DNA of 64,000 bases, taken from Naasia lichenicola. Its GTDB lineage: Bacteria > Actinomycetota > Actinomycetes > Actinomycetales > Microbacteriaceae. The stretch's first letter is position 1; each line of letters begins with the position of its first letter. Below are positions 24,593-33,940 of the stretch, one piece after another. The notes under the pieces are model-generated. The model was given only the letters and a program-made list of their open reading frames with translations, was not told the origin of the DNA and did not search any database. The stretch covers positions 434,001 through 498,000 of the forward strand of contig NZ_SSSM01000001.1 in NCBI RefSeq assembly GCF_004801885.1. Direction: 5' to 3'. The position numbers and the translations under genes were made by a program.

Positions 24593-25636
24593 GTGAAGCG
24601 CATCGGATTCCTCTCCTTCGGCCACTGGCAGCCCGTGCGCGGATCACTCGTGCACACGGCGGCGGATGCGCTGCTGCAGACCATCGAGCTGGCAGTCGCG
24701 GCGGAAGAGATCGGCGCCGACGGCGCGTATGTGCGCGTCCACCACTTCGCCCGGCAGTTCGCCTCGCCGTTCCCGCTGCTCGCCGCGATGGCAGCCCGCA
24801 CGTCCAGGATCGAGCTCGGCACCGGCGTCATCGACATGCGGTACGAGAACCCGCTCTACATGGCCGAGGAGGCCGCGATCACCGATCTGATCAGCGGCCG
24901 GCGGCTGCAGCTCGGACTCAGCCGCGGCTCGCCCGAGACCGCCATCCGCGGCAGCGAGGCCTTCGGCTACGTTCCCGCCGAGGGGCGCACGGACGCCGAT
25001 GATGCGCGCGAGAAGACCGAGGTGTTCCGCGCGGCGATCGCCGGCGCCGGCATTGCGCAGTCGAACCCGCAGATGACCGGCCGGTCCACGGCGCTCGCGA
25101 TCACGCCGCAGTCCGATGGGCTGTCCGATCGCATCTGGTGGGGCTCCGGCACCCGGCAGACGGCGATCTGGGCCGCTCAGCAGGGCATGAACCTGATGAG
25201 TTCGACGCTCCTCACCGAAGACACGGGGGTTCCCTTCGACGAGCTGCAGGCCGAGCAGATAGAGCTCTACCGCGCGGCCTGGAACGAGGCCGGCTGGGCT
25301 CACACGCCTCGGGTGTCGGTCAGCCGCAGCATCCTGCCGATCGTGAACGACACCGACCGGATGTACTTCGGCGGCATGGAGGAGGAGGGCAGCGAGGACC
25401 AGGTCGGCCACCTCGACGGCGGTCTCGCCCGATTCGGCAAGACGTACGTCGGGGACCCGGACAGGATCGCGCGCGACCTCGCGAACGACGCTGCCGTGCA
25501 GGCGGCGGACACCGTGCTCATCACCGTGCCCAACCAGCTCGGCGTCGACTACAACGCCCACCTGCTCGAGACGATCGTGCAGCATGTCGCTCCGGCGGCC
25601 GGCTGGACAAGTGTCGAGGCGGCTTCCGCACGCTGA
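24593..25636 (+). CDS. LLM-class flavin-dependent oxidoreductase
   Basis: This 347-residue luciferase-like monooxygenase has KRIGFLSFGHW at the N-terminus, EEIGADGAYVRVHHFARQFA, TSRIELGTGVIDMRYENPLY, EEAAITDLISGRRLQLGLSRG and RIWWGSGTRQTAIWAAQQGM. These are typical F420- or FMNH2-dependent bacterial luciferase-like motifs. GTG at 24593 is chosen because the conserved N-terminal strand begins there; the in-frame residues upstream are unlike the family. The substrate cannot be assigned. Confidence 0.88.
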   Translation: MKRIGFLSFGHWQPVRGSLVHTAADALLQTIELAVAAEEIGADGAYVRVHHFARQFASPFPLLAAMAARTSRIELGTGVIDMRYENPLYMAEEAAITDLISGRRLQLGLSRGSPETAIRGSEAFGYVPAEGRTDADDAREKTEVFRAAIAGAGIAQSNPQMTGRSTALAITPQSDGLSDRIWWGSGTRQTAIWAAQQGMNLMSSTLLTEDTGVPFDELQAEQIELYRAAWNEAGWAHTPRVSVSRSILPIVNDTDRMYFGGMEEEGSEDQVGHLDGGLARFGKTYVGDPDRIARDLANDAAVQAADTVLITVPNQLGVDYNAHLLETIVQHVAPAAGWTSVEAASAR

Positions 25637-25704
25637 TTGCAGGCCGCTGAAGCGAACGGGGGCGCGAACACCGCGCTCCCAAGCTGCGGTGCCACGATGA
25701 GCCC

Positions 25705-25968
25705 ATGAGCGAATCACAGGGAATATCGGCCGCCGACACCGCCGGCGCTGCCAACACCACGGGTGGCTCCGGCGACCCCCACGTCCATTCCACCGGAGAG
25801 GGCACGACGGGCACCGACGACGAGAAGCGTCGCGGCCTCGAGGAGCAGATCGCCGCGGACGCCGCGATGGGCCACCTGAGCGGCACCGCGGAGGAGGAGC
25901 TCGCCCAGCGGAGCAAGGAGATCGACGACAACGCCGATCAGTCGGAGGACCAGACGCGTCTCAGCTGA
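25705..25968 (+). CDS. Small hydrophilic protein, 87 aa
   Basis: The 87-residue product is Gly/Thr/Asp-rich in its first half (NTTGGSGDPHVHSTGEGT) and helical and acidic in its second (DDEKRRGLEEQIAADAAMGH). It has no membrane segment and no known domain, and is probably partly disordered. Single gene between the LLM oxidoreductase and the second aldo/keto reductase. Confidence 0.65.
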   Translation: MSESQGISAADTAGAANTTGGSGDPHVHSTGEGTTGTDDEKRRGLEEQIAADAAMGHLSGTAEEELAQRSKEIDDNADQSEDQTRLS

Positions 25969-26071
25969 TCCGTCAAATCAGCACGCGTCATCACGGAATC
26001 ACGCATACAGCACCACGCAGGACAGCATCCGATCCGGATCCTCATCGGTCCGGAAGAGCGAAGGGAAACAG

Positions 26072-26929
26072 ATGAACAAGCGAGTGATCGGCGGCCAGGT
26101 CGTCAGCGCCATCGGACTCGGCGGCATGCCGATGTCCATCGAGGGACGGCCCAGCGAGGCCCAGTCCACCGAGACCATCCACGCCGCGCTCGACGCCGGC
26201 GTCACCTTCTTCGACACCGCGGATGCCTATCACTGGCATGCGGACGAGGTCGGCCACAACGAGACGCTGTTCGCGAAGGCGATCAGCAGCTGGTCCGGGG
26301 ACACGACCGGCGTGCTCGTCGCGACCAAGGGCGGACACCTCCGACCGGGCGACGGCCGCTGGACCCAGAACGGGCACCCCGACTACCTGAAGGAGGCGGC
26401 CAAGGCCTCCCTCGCACGGCTCGGCGACGACGCGATCGGGCTCTACCAGTTCCACCGCCCCGACCCTGCCGTTCCCTATGCGGACTCGGTCGGCGCGCTG
26501 CGCGATCTGCTCGACGAGGGCGTCATCCGGATGGCCGGCATCTCCAACGCCTCGGTGGATCAGATCCGCGAGGCCCAGCAGGTGCTCGACGGCAACCTGG
26601 TCTCGGTTCAGAACCGGTTCTCGCCCTCCTTCCGCAGCAGCCAGTCCGAGCTCGAGTACGCGAACGAGATCGGCATCGCCTTCCTCCCGTGGAGCCCGCT
26701 CGGCGGCATCGGCAAGGCCGGCGAGCTCGGATCCAGCAACGACGCCTTCCAGCAGGTCGCCGACGCGCACGGCGTGAGCCCGCAGCAGGTCGCCCTCGCC
26801 TGGGAGCTGGCCCTCGCACCCGTCGTCGTGCCGATCCCCGGCGCCTCGAAGGCGCGCAGCATCCAGGACTCGGTGCTCGCCGCCGACCTGGTCCTGACCG
26901 ACGACGAGCTTTCCGCCCTCTCGGCCTGA
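26072..26929 (+). CDS. Aldo/keto reductase
   Basis: This 285-residue aldo/keto reductase has VSAIGLGGMPMSIEGRPSEA, TFFDTADAYHWHADEVG (catalytic Asp and Tyr positions), GVLVATKGGHLRPGDGRW, DAIGLYQFHRPDPAVPYADS, AGISNASVDQI, VSVQNRFSPS and VPIPGASKARSIQDS. It differs from the first copy (22485-23432) and is closer to the AKR13/pyridoxal-reductase-like group. AAGGGA lies upstream of the ATG. It converges on the giant helicase gene across a strong hairpin. Confidence 0.9.
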   Translation: MNKRVIGGQVVSAIGLGGMPMSIEGRPSEAQSTETIHAALDAGVTFFDTADAYHWHADEVGHNETLFAKAISSWSGDTTGVLVATKGGHLRPGDGRWTQNGHPDYLKEAAKASLARLGDDAIGLYQFHRPDPAVPYADSVGALRDLLDEGVIRMAGISNASVDQIREAQQVLDGNLVSVQNRFSPSFRSSQSELEYANEIGIAFLPWSPLGGIGKAGELGSSNDAFQQVADAHGVSPQQVALAWELALAPVVVPIPGASKARSIQDSVLAADLVLTDDELSALSA

Positions 26930-26942
26930 GTCCGCAGCGAGT

Positions 26943-26990
26943 TGCCCAGTTCTGCCGCCCGACACGCGTCTCAGGCGGCAGAACTGGGCA
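26943..26990. terminator. Bidirectional hairpin terminator
   Basis: TGCCCAGTTCTGCCGCC (26943-26959) pairs perfectly with GGCGGCAGAACTGGGCA (26974-26990) across a 14-nt loop. It lies between the convergent stop codons of the aldo/keto reductase and the giant helicase. The 17-bp perfect stem supports termination in both directions. Confidence 0.75.
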
Positions 26991-27012
26991 GTTCGCGTCT
27001 GTCGTCCGATCG

Positions 27013-30000
27013 CTACTCGAGGCGGACGCGCTCGCCGTCGTCGCGGAAGCGATCGGCCAGCGCACCGCGGGTCATCGCCTTCGTCATCCGCGTGCGCGCC
27101 TGCTCGCTGATCCGCGAATAGCCGAGCACATCCGCGGCTTCCCGGATCAGGTCGTCGCGGGTCATGCTGAACGACTCGCGCAGCACGAGCTCCATCGCGT
27201 TGATGACCTCTTCGAGGCTGACCTCGGTGAGGGCCCGATCATCCGACGAGGCCACCGTGCGGGCGCCCCGCCAGGTCTTGGGGTCGACGCCCTGCGGCCA
27301 GGCGAAGTCGTCGACGATCCGGAACCCCGCACCGAGCACCTTGGTGAGATCGTCGCGCCGTCCCTCGGTGAGGCGCGCGACGCCGAACCGCTTCGCCACG
27401 ATGCCGACCAGCCGGTGGAGCGGGATCGGGCCCTCGATGTCGAGGATCTCGGCCGCGATCCGGATTGCCGCGGGCGCGGCCATCCGCATGTTCTCGAGAA
27501 CGGATGACGACGCGATCGCGGTGTCCGGCGCCGGGGTGAAGGCGCTCAGCGCGATCGCGGGTCGCGCGTTCGCGCCGACGGTCCGCAGCGTCGCGGGCGG
27601 CGCGGACGTGGCCTCGCTCGCGGATCGCATGGGAACCGAGTTGCGGCTGCGCACGACAGGGGCAGGCGCAGCCGCACCGCTGGAAGCAGCGGTGGGAGGC
27701 GCGAACGCGCTCGGCATCCGCTTCGGCGGTGCCACCGGATCCGCCGTCGAGAGCGCGGTGACCAGGGCCTCCAAGCCGCCTTCCGGATCGCGGATCCATC
27801 CCGGCAGCCACACCCGCCGCACCTCGCGCCAGCCCATCACATCGCGCAGCAGCAGAGGCGAGCCCTCTCGGTCCGCCACGGTCGGTCGAGAGCTCCAGGC
27901 CGGCCCGTCCACCATCACCGCGAGGCGCCAGAAGTCCTCGCCCGGACGCCGGGCGGCGACGTCGACGGTGAAGGCGGACATCCCGAGCCCGACGTGCGTC
28001 TCGAAGCCGCGGGAGCGCAGCGCAGCGGCGATCTCCTCGACGAAGCGGCTGTGCGGAGTCGACTCTGCGGGCGCGGCTACGACCGTGCTGCGTCCCGCCG
28101 CGAACTCGAGGTAAGCCCGGAGATCGGCGATGCCGCGGGCGTTCGAGCGGCGCAGGTCGATGTCGGCCGGATCGAACGAGCTGACCAGGACGATCTGCTT
28201 GCGGGCCCGGGTGATGGCGACGTTGAGCCGCCGCTCGCCGCCGTCGAGGTTGAGCGGCCCGAAGTTGAGCGGCAGCAGCTTCGTCGACGGATCGACCGAG
28301 AAGGCGAGCGAGAACAGGATCGTGTCCCGCTCGTCGCCCTGCACGTTCTCGAGGTTCTTCACGAACAGCGCGAGACCGGGCTCCGCGGTGAGCGCCTTCT
28401 GGATCACCAGATCCTGACTGTCCTCGAGCAGGTTGAGGATGAGATCGCGCTGCTGGATGTTGAAGGTGACGACGCCGATGGACTCCTTGGCGGTCGCGGG
28501 ATCGCGCAGACGCGCGCCGATCTCGTCGACGATGGCTCGCGCCTCGACCTCGTTGGTGCGCGTCCGTCCGCGATCGAACCTGCCATCGACACGACGCCAG
28601 GTCACCCCAGCCTGCGGATCGACGCCGGGAGAGGGCAGGCTGACCAGGCGATCGTCGTAGTAGTGCGAGTTCGAGAACGCGATGAGGCTCTCGTCTCGGC
28701 TGCGGTAGTGCCAGCCCAGCCACAGCTGCGGGAGTCCCGACTCGACCGACTCGGTGAGGATGCTCTCGAGATCCTCGATCACGACCTCCTCTGGACTGTC
28801 GGTGCCGGGCGCTGCCTCGACCTGCATGACCCGGGTCGGGGGCATCTGACGCGAGTCGCCGACGACCACGACCGACCGTCCACGACCCATCGCGCCGATG
28901 GCCTGGGAGACCCTGATCTGGGACGCCTCGTCGAAGACGACGAGGTCGAAGCCGAGGGTTGCCGGGTCGAGGTAGTGCGCGACGGACCCGGGACTCATCA
29001 GGAAGCAGGGGGAGATGGCCTGCAGGGCGTCGGGGTAGCGGCTGGTGATCTCTCGGAAGGTGAGGCCGCCGCGCTTGCGCTCGATCTGGCGGGCCAGCTC
29101 GGCGACCTCGCCCCGCAGCCCGTCGGCGCGGAACGGACGCTGAGCCAGCAGGGTGGCAGGCCCCACCTTCTTGAGCAGCTCGCGGCTGAGCACGGCGGCA
29201 TCGAGGTAGCCGGCCGCGACCCGGTCCTGGGCGATGGGATCGAAGCGGTCGAGGCCGGTGCTGGAGGTCCGCTCGATGAGGGAGGCTGCGGCGACGCCGC
29301 GCATCAGCGCCTCCGACGCCTCGTCGGGTGCGATCTCGACCGCGCCGAGCTGACCCGCGAAGGCCGGGAGGTCGCAGCCCTCGAGGTCGGCGAGCAGCCG
29401 ACGCAGCTCGGTCATCCGCTCGGGCTGCAGCAGAGCCGTGGCATCGAGGTCCCGCTGCCACACCGCAGAATCGGAGGCCCAGGCCGCGAGCCAGTCGCGC
29501 GACCCGGCCGACGTCCACTGCCGGACCGTGAGGTCGCCGCCGTGCAGGGACGCGATCCAGCGGTCCCACGCCTGCGAGACGTCGCGCAGCACGGCGTCGT
29601 CGCTCGTCGTCGTGGCGGGCATGGCGGTCCACGCCGCGGGAGCCGATCCGCCCAGGGCGACGGCGGCGCGCGAGACGTCGGCTGCCGCATCGAAAGCGGC
29701 GAGGGCGGCATCGCCGTACGGCTGCCAGTCGGTGGGCAGGTGCAGGCCGGCGATGGACCGCGCCTCCGTCGCCAGAGGCAGGGCGGCGTCCCGCAGGGCG
29801 AGAGTGCGGGCCAGCAGATCGGTCAGCTGCGGCCCGCCGACCGTCGCGCCCCCGGACAGCAGGGAGCCGACCCGCTCGAGGGTGCCGCGACGGCGCATCT
29901 CACGGAACAGCACCTTCTCGTCGAGCTCGACCGAATGCGCATGGAGCTCGGCGAGGTCGGCCGCCTCGACGAGACCGGGTGCAGCGGCCGCGATGGTCGC

Positions 30001-32964
30001 GGCGTGGAGGTCCCGGAACTCGGCGACCCGGCGTCGCACATCAGCCACCGCCTCCCGCCAGCTGGGCCGGTCGATGGCGGCCAGCTCGCCCCGATCCGGC
30101 ACGCCACCCGCGGCGCGCGCGCTGAGCAGGGTGAGCACGTCGTGCAGTGCGGACCCCGGAGGCGTCTGGGGCAGGCCGGCCGACCACTCGGGCGAGAGAT
30201 CCGACAGTCGTCGGTGCGCTGCCTCCAGCTCGGTGAGTGCGGATCGCATCGCGTCGAGGTCGAGTGCGGCGCCGTCGACCGCTCCGACGAGCAGCCACGC
30301 GTAGCCGCGGGTGAGGCCCATCCGGGACGCGGCATCGGCGAAGTCGCGGGTGATGGTCGTCGCATCGAGCAGTCCGTTCGACGCCACCCAGCCCGCAGGG
30401 ACCAGCGCCGTGGGGCCGTCACCGAGAAGCGCCTTCGCGTCGTAAGCCGACCAGAGCGACTGACCTGCGGCGTTGACGCCGTGCAGCAGCGGGGGATAGC
30501 GATCGAGTGCCGCGACGGTGGTGCGCAGCCGGGAGTCCGTCATCGCCCAGAGCGCGTCGTCCGCGGTGCTCGCGAGCTCGAGGGAGGCCTTGAGCTGATC
30601 GCGGATGGACTTCATCGACTGCTTGGCGCCGTGCAGCTCGAGGCAGAACGCGCCGAGCCCGATCGCGTCGAGTCGTCGCTTGACGACCTCGAGGGCCGCC
30701 TGCTTCTCGGCGACGAACAGCACCTTCTTGCCCTCGGCGAGGGCGTGCGCGATGAGATTGGTGATGGTCTGCGACTTGCCGGTGCCGGGAGGGCCTTCGA
30801 GCACGAACGACTGCCCCTGCGCCGCGCGAACCACCGCGGCCATCTGGGTGCCGTCCGCCGCGATCGGCAGGCGGAGGTTCTGCTCGTCGATCGGGGGGAG
30901 CGAGCTGCCGACCGGGTCGACGAACGTCTCGCCGGGGCGCTCCACGAGATGCTGGACCACCGGATTCGCGCCGAGGGTCCGCCAGTTCTCGTCGAGGTCC
31001 TTCCAGATCTGGAAGGTAGAGAAGCGCAGGACCGCCAGGCTCGCGGTCTCCTCGATCCGGAACGGCATGCCCGAGTCGAGGAGGCGCTTGCGGATGCCCG
31101 CGAGCACCGCGCCGATCGCGATGCCGGTGTCGTCGATGGCGGGGTTGGCGAGCTCCGGCAGCTCCAGACCCTGCGTGCTGGTCAGCCATTCGAGAAGGCA
31201 GAGGTTGGGCTGGGCGACGTCCTCGCCGTCGAGCTTGAAGGCGTACGGCGCGAGGGCGAGGCCGCCGGTGATGCGCACCGGAAGCAGGAAGAGCGGTGCC
31301 CTCGCCTCGCCGCCGCCGGGCTTCTCGTGAACCAGCGAGCCGAGGGCCAGGTAGAGGTAGTTGGAGCCCGTCTCCTGCTCGAGGGTGTCGGCTTCGCGCT
31401 TCATGGTGCGCAGCTGAGCGCGGTGCTTGGTGTCGTCCTTCAGCGAGAACACGGAGCGGGTGGTGCCGAAGAGGGTGCGCATCACATCGGGCGCGATCTC
31501 TGTCGCGGCGCGGTAGCCGGCGAGCTTCTGCAGGTCGCTCGAATCGAGGCCGCCGAGCAGCCGCACGGTCTTGCCGGAGTGCACGACGTCGTCGAGCGCG
31601 GCGAGCATCCCGGGCGGCACGACGAGGTCCATCACCTTCGAGGACTTCGGCATGTTGAGCAGTGGGTTGCGCAGGCTGAGGTCGAGCAGATCGCGCTTCC
31701 AGGCTCGGAAGCGCGCGGGGGAGTCGTCCCGGCGCTCGAGCACTCCGCGGACGATCTCCTCATCGGCGCCGCTGAGCTCGCGAAGGGTGGAGTGGGAGAC
31801 GAAGGGACGCTCGGCGTCGATGGCGGCCTGCAGCTCGGCCTCCGAACGGCTGTCGAGGTCGGGACCGTCGGGGGTGTCCAGTCCGAAGGTCGCCATCGGC
31901 CGGACCCCGTCGAGCCGTGCTCGGGTGATGTCGAGCATGCTGCGGAGCTCGTCGAATCCGGTGCGCACCTGGTCCGACCCCGCCCGGAGGGCGCTGCGGA
32001 AGTCCCGGCTGGCGGCTCCCGGCCCGATGCCGGTCAGCTCGACGGCCTGCGCCTGGCCGATCTCGACGAGGTTGGCGATGGTGTTCCTGGATTCGAGCAC
32101 GGCGGTCTCGCCGTACAGCTCGGTGGCGTAGAAGCCCGCGAAGGAGTGGGTGGCGGTGAGGAAGACGAGCGGCATCAGACCCGCCGCCTCGAGGCAGGCG
32201 GCGTACATGACCGCCAGGTCGACGCAGGTGCCGAGCCGGTCGGTGAGCACCTGATCCGTGGTGCGCACCTTCTGCCCCGTGCTCTCGAACGACGCAGGCG
32301 GATTGACGTAGCTGATCCGGGCGGCGCGGAGGGCTTCGTAGAGGGCTCCTGCGATCTGGGACGCTCGCTCGGCGCCCGACTGGTAGCCGTCGATGGACGA
32401 GCTGCCGGTGCTCTTCAGCAGCGATTCGGACGCCGCGCGGAGGACACGGGTGACCGAGTGGGCGTTCGGCTGCACGAACGTGGCGAGCGCGCCGTGCAGT
32501 CCCGGGTAGTTGAGGAACTCGTTCACGGCGCGGATGTCGAGTGCCGCCAGGATGCTGGGACCCGGCGTGGCCGCGCCGGCCCCATGGGCGTCGACACCCT
32601 GCACGACGGATTCGAGGCCGAGGGTGCCGGGCGTCGCCTCCACTGCCGAGGTCAGCGTGGGCAGGAAGACGTCGAACAGACGAGGATCGTCGAGACGCGT
32701 CGCTCCGCCTCGCGCAAGAGGACCCGCGAGCTCGTGCTCCCAGTGGATCATCGGGCGGCCCGCGACGGCGAGCTCGGCCGTCAGGCGCACGCCGCGCAGC
32801 TCTGTCCCGGACTCGTTGTGCACGACGAGGGAGCGGATGAAGGGGATCCCGCTCGCGGCCAGCGACGCGGTGAACCGACGCTGGAGCTCGACCTGCAGAC
32901 GCACGCCGCCCAACTGGGCCTCGAGCACCTCGTAGATCGTGTCCGTGACGGATGCCCCTCCCAT
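27013..32964 (-). CDS. Giant DUF4011/SF1 helicase/Vsr-like/DUF3320 protein
   Basis: This 1983-residue protein has, in order: an N-terminal region; a transglutaminase-like segment (RLGTCVDLAVMYAACLEA near 241, with THSFAGFY about 30 later); a DUF4011 block (WKRDLLDLSLRNPLLNMP, about 421); an SF1 helicase with Walker A GPPGTGKSQTITNL (about 723) and VVFDEASQIRVSQAIGAM (about 1340); a Vsr/MTES_1575-like nuclease fold (about 1640-1740); and DUF3320 near 1820. In the nuclease part the usual IDLAV...GIECDG appears as VDVAA...AVMVDG, so one acidic residue is replaced. I recall this architecture being reported as a single-gene anti-phage candidate (Hhe). ATG at 32964 follows GGGAGGGG, which decides the start. 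Confidence 0.88.
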   Translation of the reverse strand: MGGASVTDTIYEVLEAQLGGVRLQVELQRRFTASLAASGIPFIRSLVVHNESGTELRGVRLTAELAVAGRPMIHWEHELAGPLARGGATRLDDPRLFDVFLPTLTSAVEATPGTLGLESVVQGVDAHGAGAATPGPSILAALDIRAVNEFLNYPGLHGALATFVQPNAHSVTRVLRAASESLLKSTGSSSIDGYQSGAERASQIAGALYEALRAARISYVNPPASFESTGQKVRTTDQVLTDRLGTCVDLAVMYAACLEAAGLMPLVFLTATHSFAGFYATELYGETAVLESRNTIANLVEIGQAQAVELTGIGPGAASRDFRSALRAGSDQVRTGFDELRSMLDITRARLDGVRPMATFGLDTPDGPDLDSRSEAELQAAIDAERPFVSHSTLRELSGADEEIVRGVLERRDDSPARFRAWKRDLLDLSLRNPLLNMPKSSKVMDLVVPPGMLAALDDVVHSGKTVRLLGGLDSSDLQKLAGYRAATEIAPDVMRTLFGTTRSVFSLKDDTKHRAQLRTMKREADTLEQETGSNYLYLALGSLVHEKPGGGEARAPLFLLPVRITGGLALAPYAFKLDGEDVAQPNLCLLEWLTSTQGLELPELANPAIDDTGIAIGAVLAGIRKRLLDSGMPFRIEETASLAVLRFSTFQIWKDLDENWRTLGANPVVQHLVERPGETFVDPVGSSLPPIDEQNLRLPIAADGTQMAAVVRAAQGQSFVLEGPPGTGKSQTITNLIAHALAEGKKVLFVAEKQAALEVVKRRLDAIGLGAFCLELHGAKQSMKSIRDQLKASLELASTADDALWAMTDSRLRTTVAALDRYPPLLHGVNAAGQSLWSAYDAKALLGDGPTALVPAGWVASNGLLDATTITRDFADAASRMGLTRGYAWLLVGAVDGAALDLDAMRSALTELEAAHRRLSDLSPEWSAGLPQTPPGSALHDVLTLLSARAAGGVPDRGELAAIDRPSWREAVADVRRRVAEFRDLHAATIAAAAPGLVEAADLAELHAHSVELDEKVLFREMRRRGTLERVGSLLSGGATVGGPQLTDLLARTLALRDAALPLATEARSIAGLHLPTDWQPYGDAALAAFDAAADVSRAAVALGGSAPAAWTAMPATTTSDDAVLRDVSQAWDRWIASLHGGDLTVRQWTSAGSRDWLAAWASDSAVWQRDLDATALLQPERMTELRRLLADLEGCDLPAFAGQLGAVEIAPDEASEALMRGVAAASLIERTSSTGLDRFDPIAQDRVAAGYLDAAVLSRELLKKVGPATLLAQRPFRADGLRGEVAELARQIERKRGGLTFREITSRYPDALQAISPCFLMSPGSVAHYLDPATLGFDLVVFDEASQIRVSQAIGAMGRGRSVVVVGDSRQMPPTRVMQVEAAPGTDSPEEVVIEDLESILTESVESGLPQLWLGWHYRSRDESLIAFSNSHYYDDRLVSLPSPGVDPQAGVTWRRVDGRFDRGRTRTNEVEARAIVDEIGARLRDPATAKESIGVVTFNIQQRDLILNLLEDSQDLVIQKALTAEPGLALFVKNLENVQGDERDTILFSLAFSVDPSTKLLPLNFGPLNLDGGERRLNVAITRARKQIVLVSSFDPADIDLRRSNARGIADLRAYLEFAAGRSTVVAAPAESTPHSRFVEEIAAALRSRGFETHVGLGMSAFTVDVAARRPGEDFWRLAVMVDGPAWSSRPTVADREGSPLLLRDVMGWREVRRVWLPGWIRDPEGGLEALVTALSTADPVAPPKRMPSAFAPPTAASSGAAAPAPVVRSRNSVPMRSASEATSAPPATLRTVGANARPAIALSAFTPAPDTAIASSSVLENMRMAAPAAIRIAAEILDIEGPIPLHRLVGIVAKRFGVARLTEGRRDDLTKVLGAGFRIVDDFAWPQGVDPKTWRGARTVASSDDRALTEVSLEEVINAMELVLRESFSMTRDDLIREAADVLGYSRISEQARTRMTKAMTRGALADRFRDDGERVRLE

Positions 32965-33184
32965 CAGTGCCCCTCCCGACGACTCGTACCGAGCGTACCC
33001 ACGTCCGCCGACGGCTTGGCGACCGGCCAGCCGACCGCCCAGCCGACTGCACACCGGCGGATGGGATGCATGCGTCCTCGGCGCGGCCGCGTGCGCGGAT
33101 TCCCTAGCACTCGAGTTCTCCTCAGGGTGCGCGACACGGCGTGGCACCGACCAAATCCTTCGACCACGGGTTTAACCTTTTTCG

Positions 33185-33775
33185 ATGGACTGGGTAACTG
33201 CGCAGCTCTCCTCCTTCTCCGACTGGTTCCCGCTGATCGGAACGCTCCTCGTGGTGCTCGCCGGGCTGATCGGTCTGACGGCCGTGCTCGGCGCGGACTC
33301 GCGCCGTCGACACAACGCCCGCTTCGATGACGCCCTGGCCGGCGTGATGGTCGCCCTCGGTCGCCGCGCCGAGGCGCTGGAGGCGTGGTCGCACGGCGAT
33401 CAGGACTCGGGGCGCAACGCGGTCCGGGTGCGCTCGATGACCGAGCCGCCTTCGGACGTCGACCTGCAGACCCATCTCGACATCGCCTGCATGACCGCCC
33501 CGCGCCGCCACCGGTCGACGATGCACATGCTCACGAACGCATCGACGATGATGAGCCACGGACGCGTGGACTGGCAGATCGTGCGCAGCGCCGACCTCTC
33601 GCGGCTGACCCGCAAGTGGCGCACCCGCGTCATCGATCGGGCTGAGTTCGTCTCGCGGCTCGACGCCATCGAGGTCGAGGTGCGCGCCCAGGAGCGCGTG
33701 GCCAACCGCCGCGACGATGACGACTTCGCCACCGAGCAGCTGACCGGACTCTCGAAGCGCCCGCTGCTGATCTGA
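33185..33775 (+). CDS. Membrane-anchored hypothetical protein, 196 aa
   Basis: One N-terminal membrane segment (about residues 15-36, FPLIGTLLVVLAGLIGLTAV) is followed by a soluble, helical, Arg/Asp-rich domain of about 160 residues with SRRRHNARFDDALAGVMVAL and SRLDAIEVEVRAQERVANRR. There is no recognised domain. The start is ATG at 33185 with a poor ribosome site. Confidence 0.7.
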   Translation: MDWVTAQLSSFSDWFPLIGTLLVVLAGLIGLTAVLGADSRRRHNARFDDALAGVMVALGRRAEALEAWSHGDQDSGRNAVRVRSMTEPPSDVDLQTHLDIACMTAPRRHRSTMHMLTNASTMMSHGRVDWQIVRSADLSRLTRKWRTRVIDRAEFVSRLDAIEVEVRAQERVANRRDDDDFATEQLTGLSKRPLLI

Positions 33776-33940
33776 CGCACGAGCACCATCCCCGTCTGAG
33801 GGGAAATAGGAGCATTCCGAAGCCCTCGGTTCGCAGGCATCCACCGGCTGGTGGAGGCGCAAGATCCACCGTCTGAGATCGGCCCGTCTTCCTGGTGCAC
33901 GGACCGCTCCGCGACCTACCGTCGGAGCAGGAGGTGCACC

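Noticed and set aside
27994-33330. Very long plus-strand reading frame (about 1778 codons) opposite the giant helicase
   Set aside because: It is antisense to a gene with clear helicase motifs. Its translation is Arg/Gly/Glu/His-rich with no domain, typical of high-GC shadow frames.
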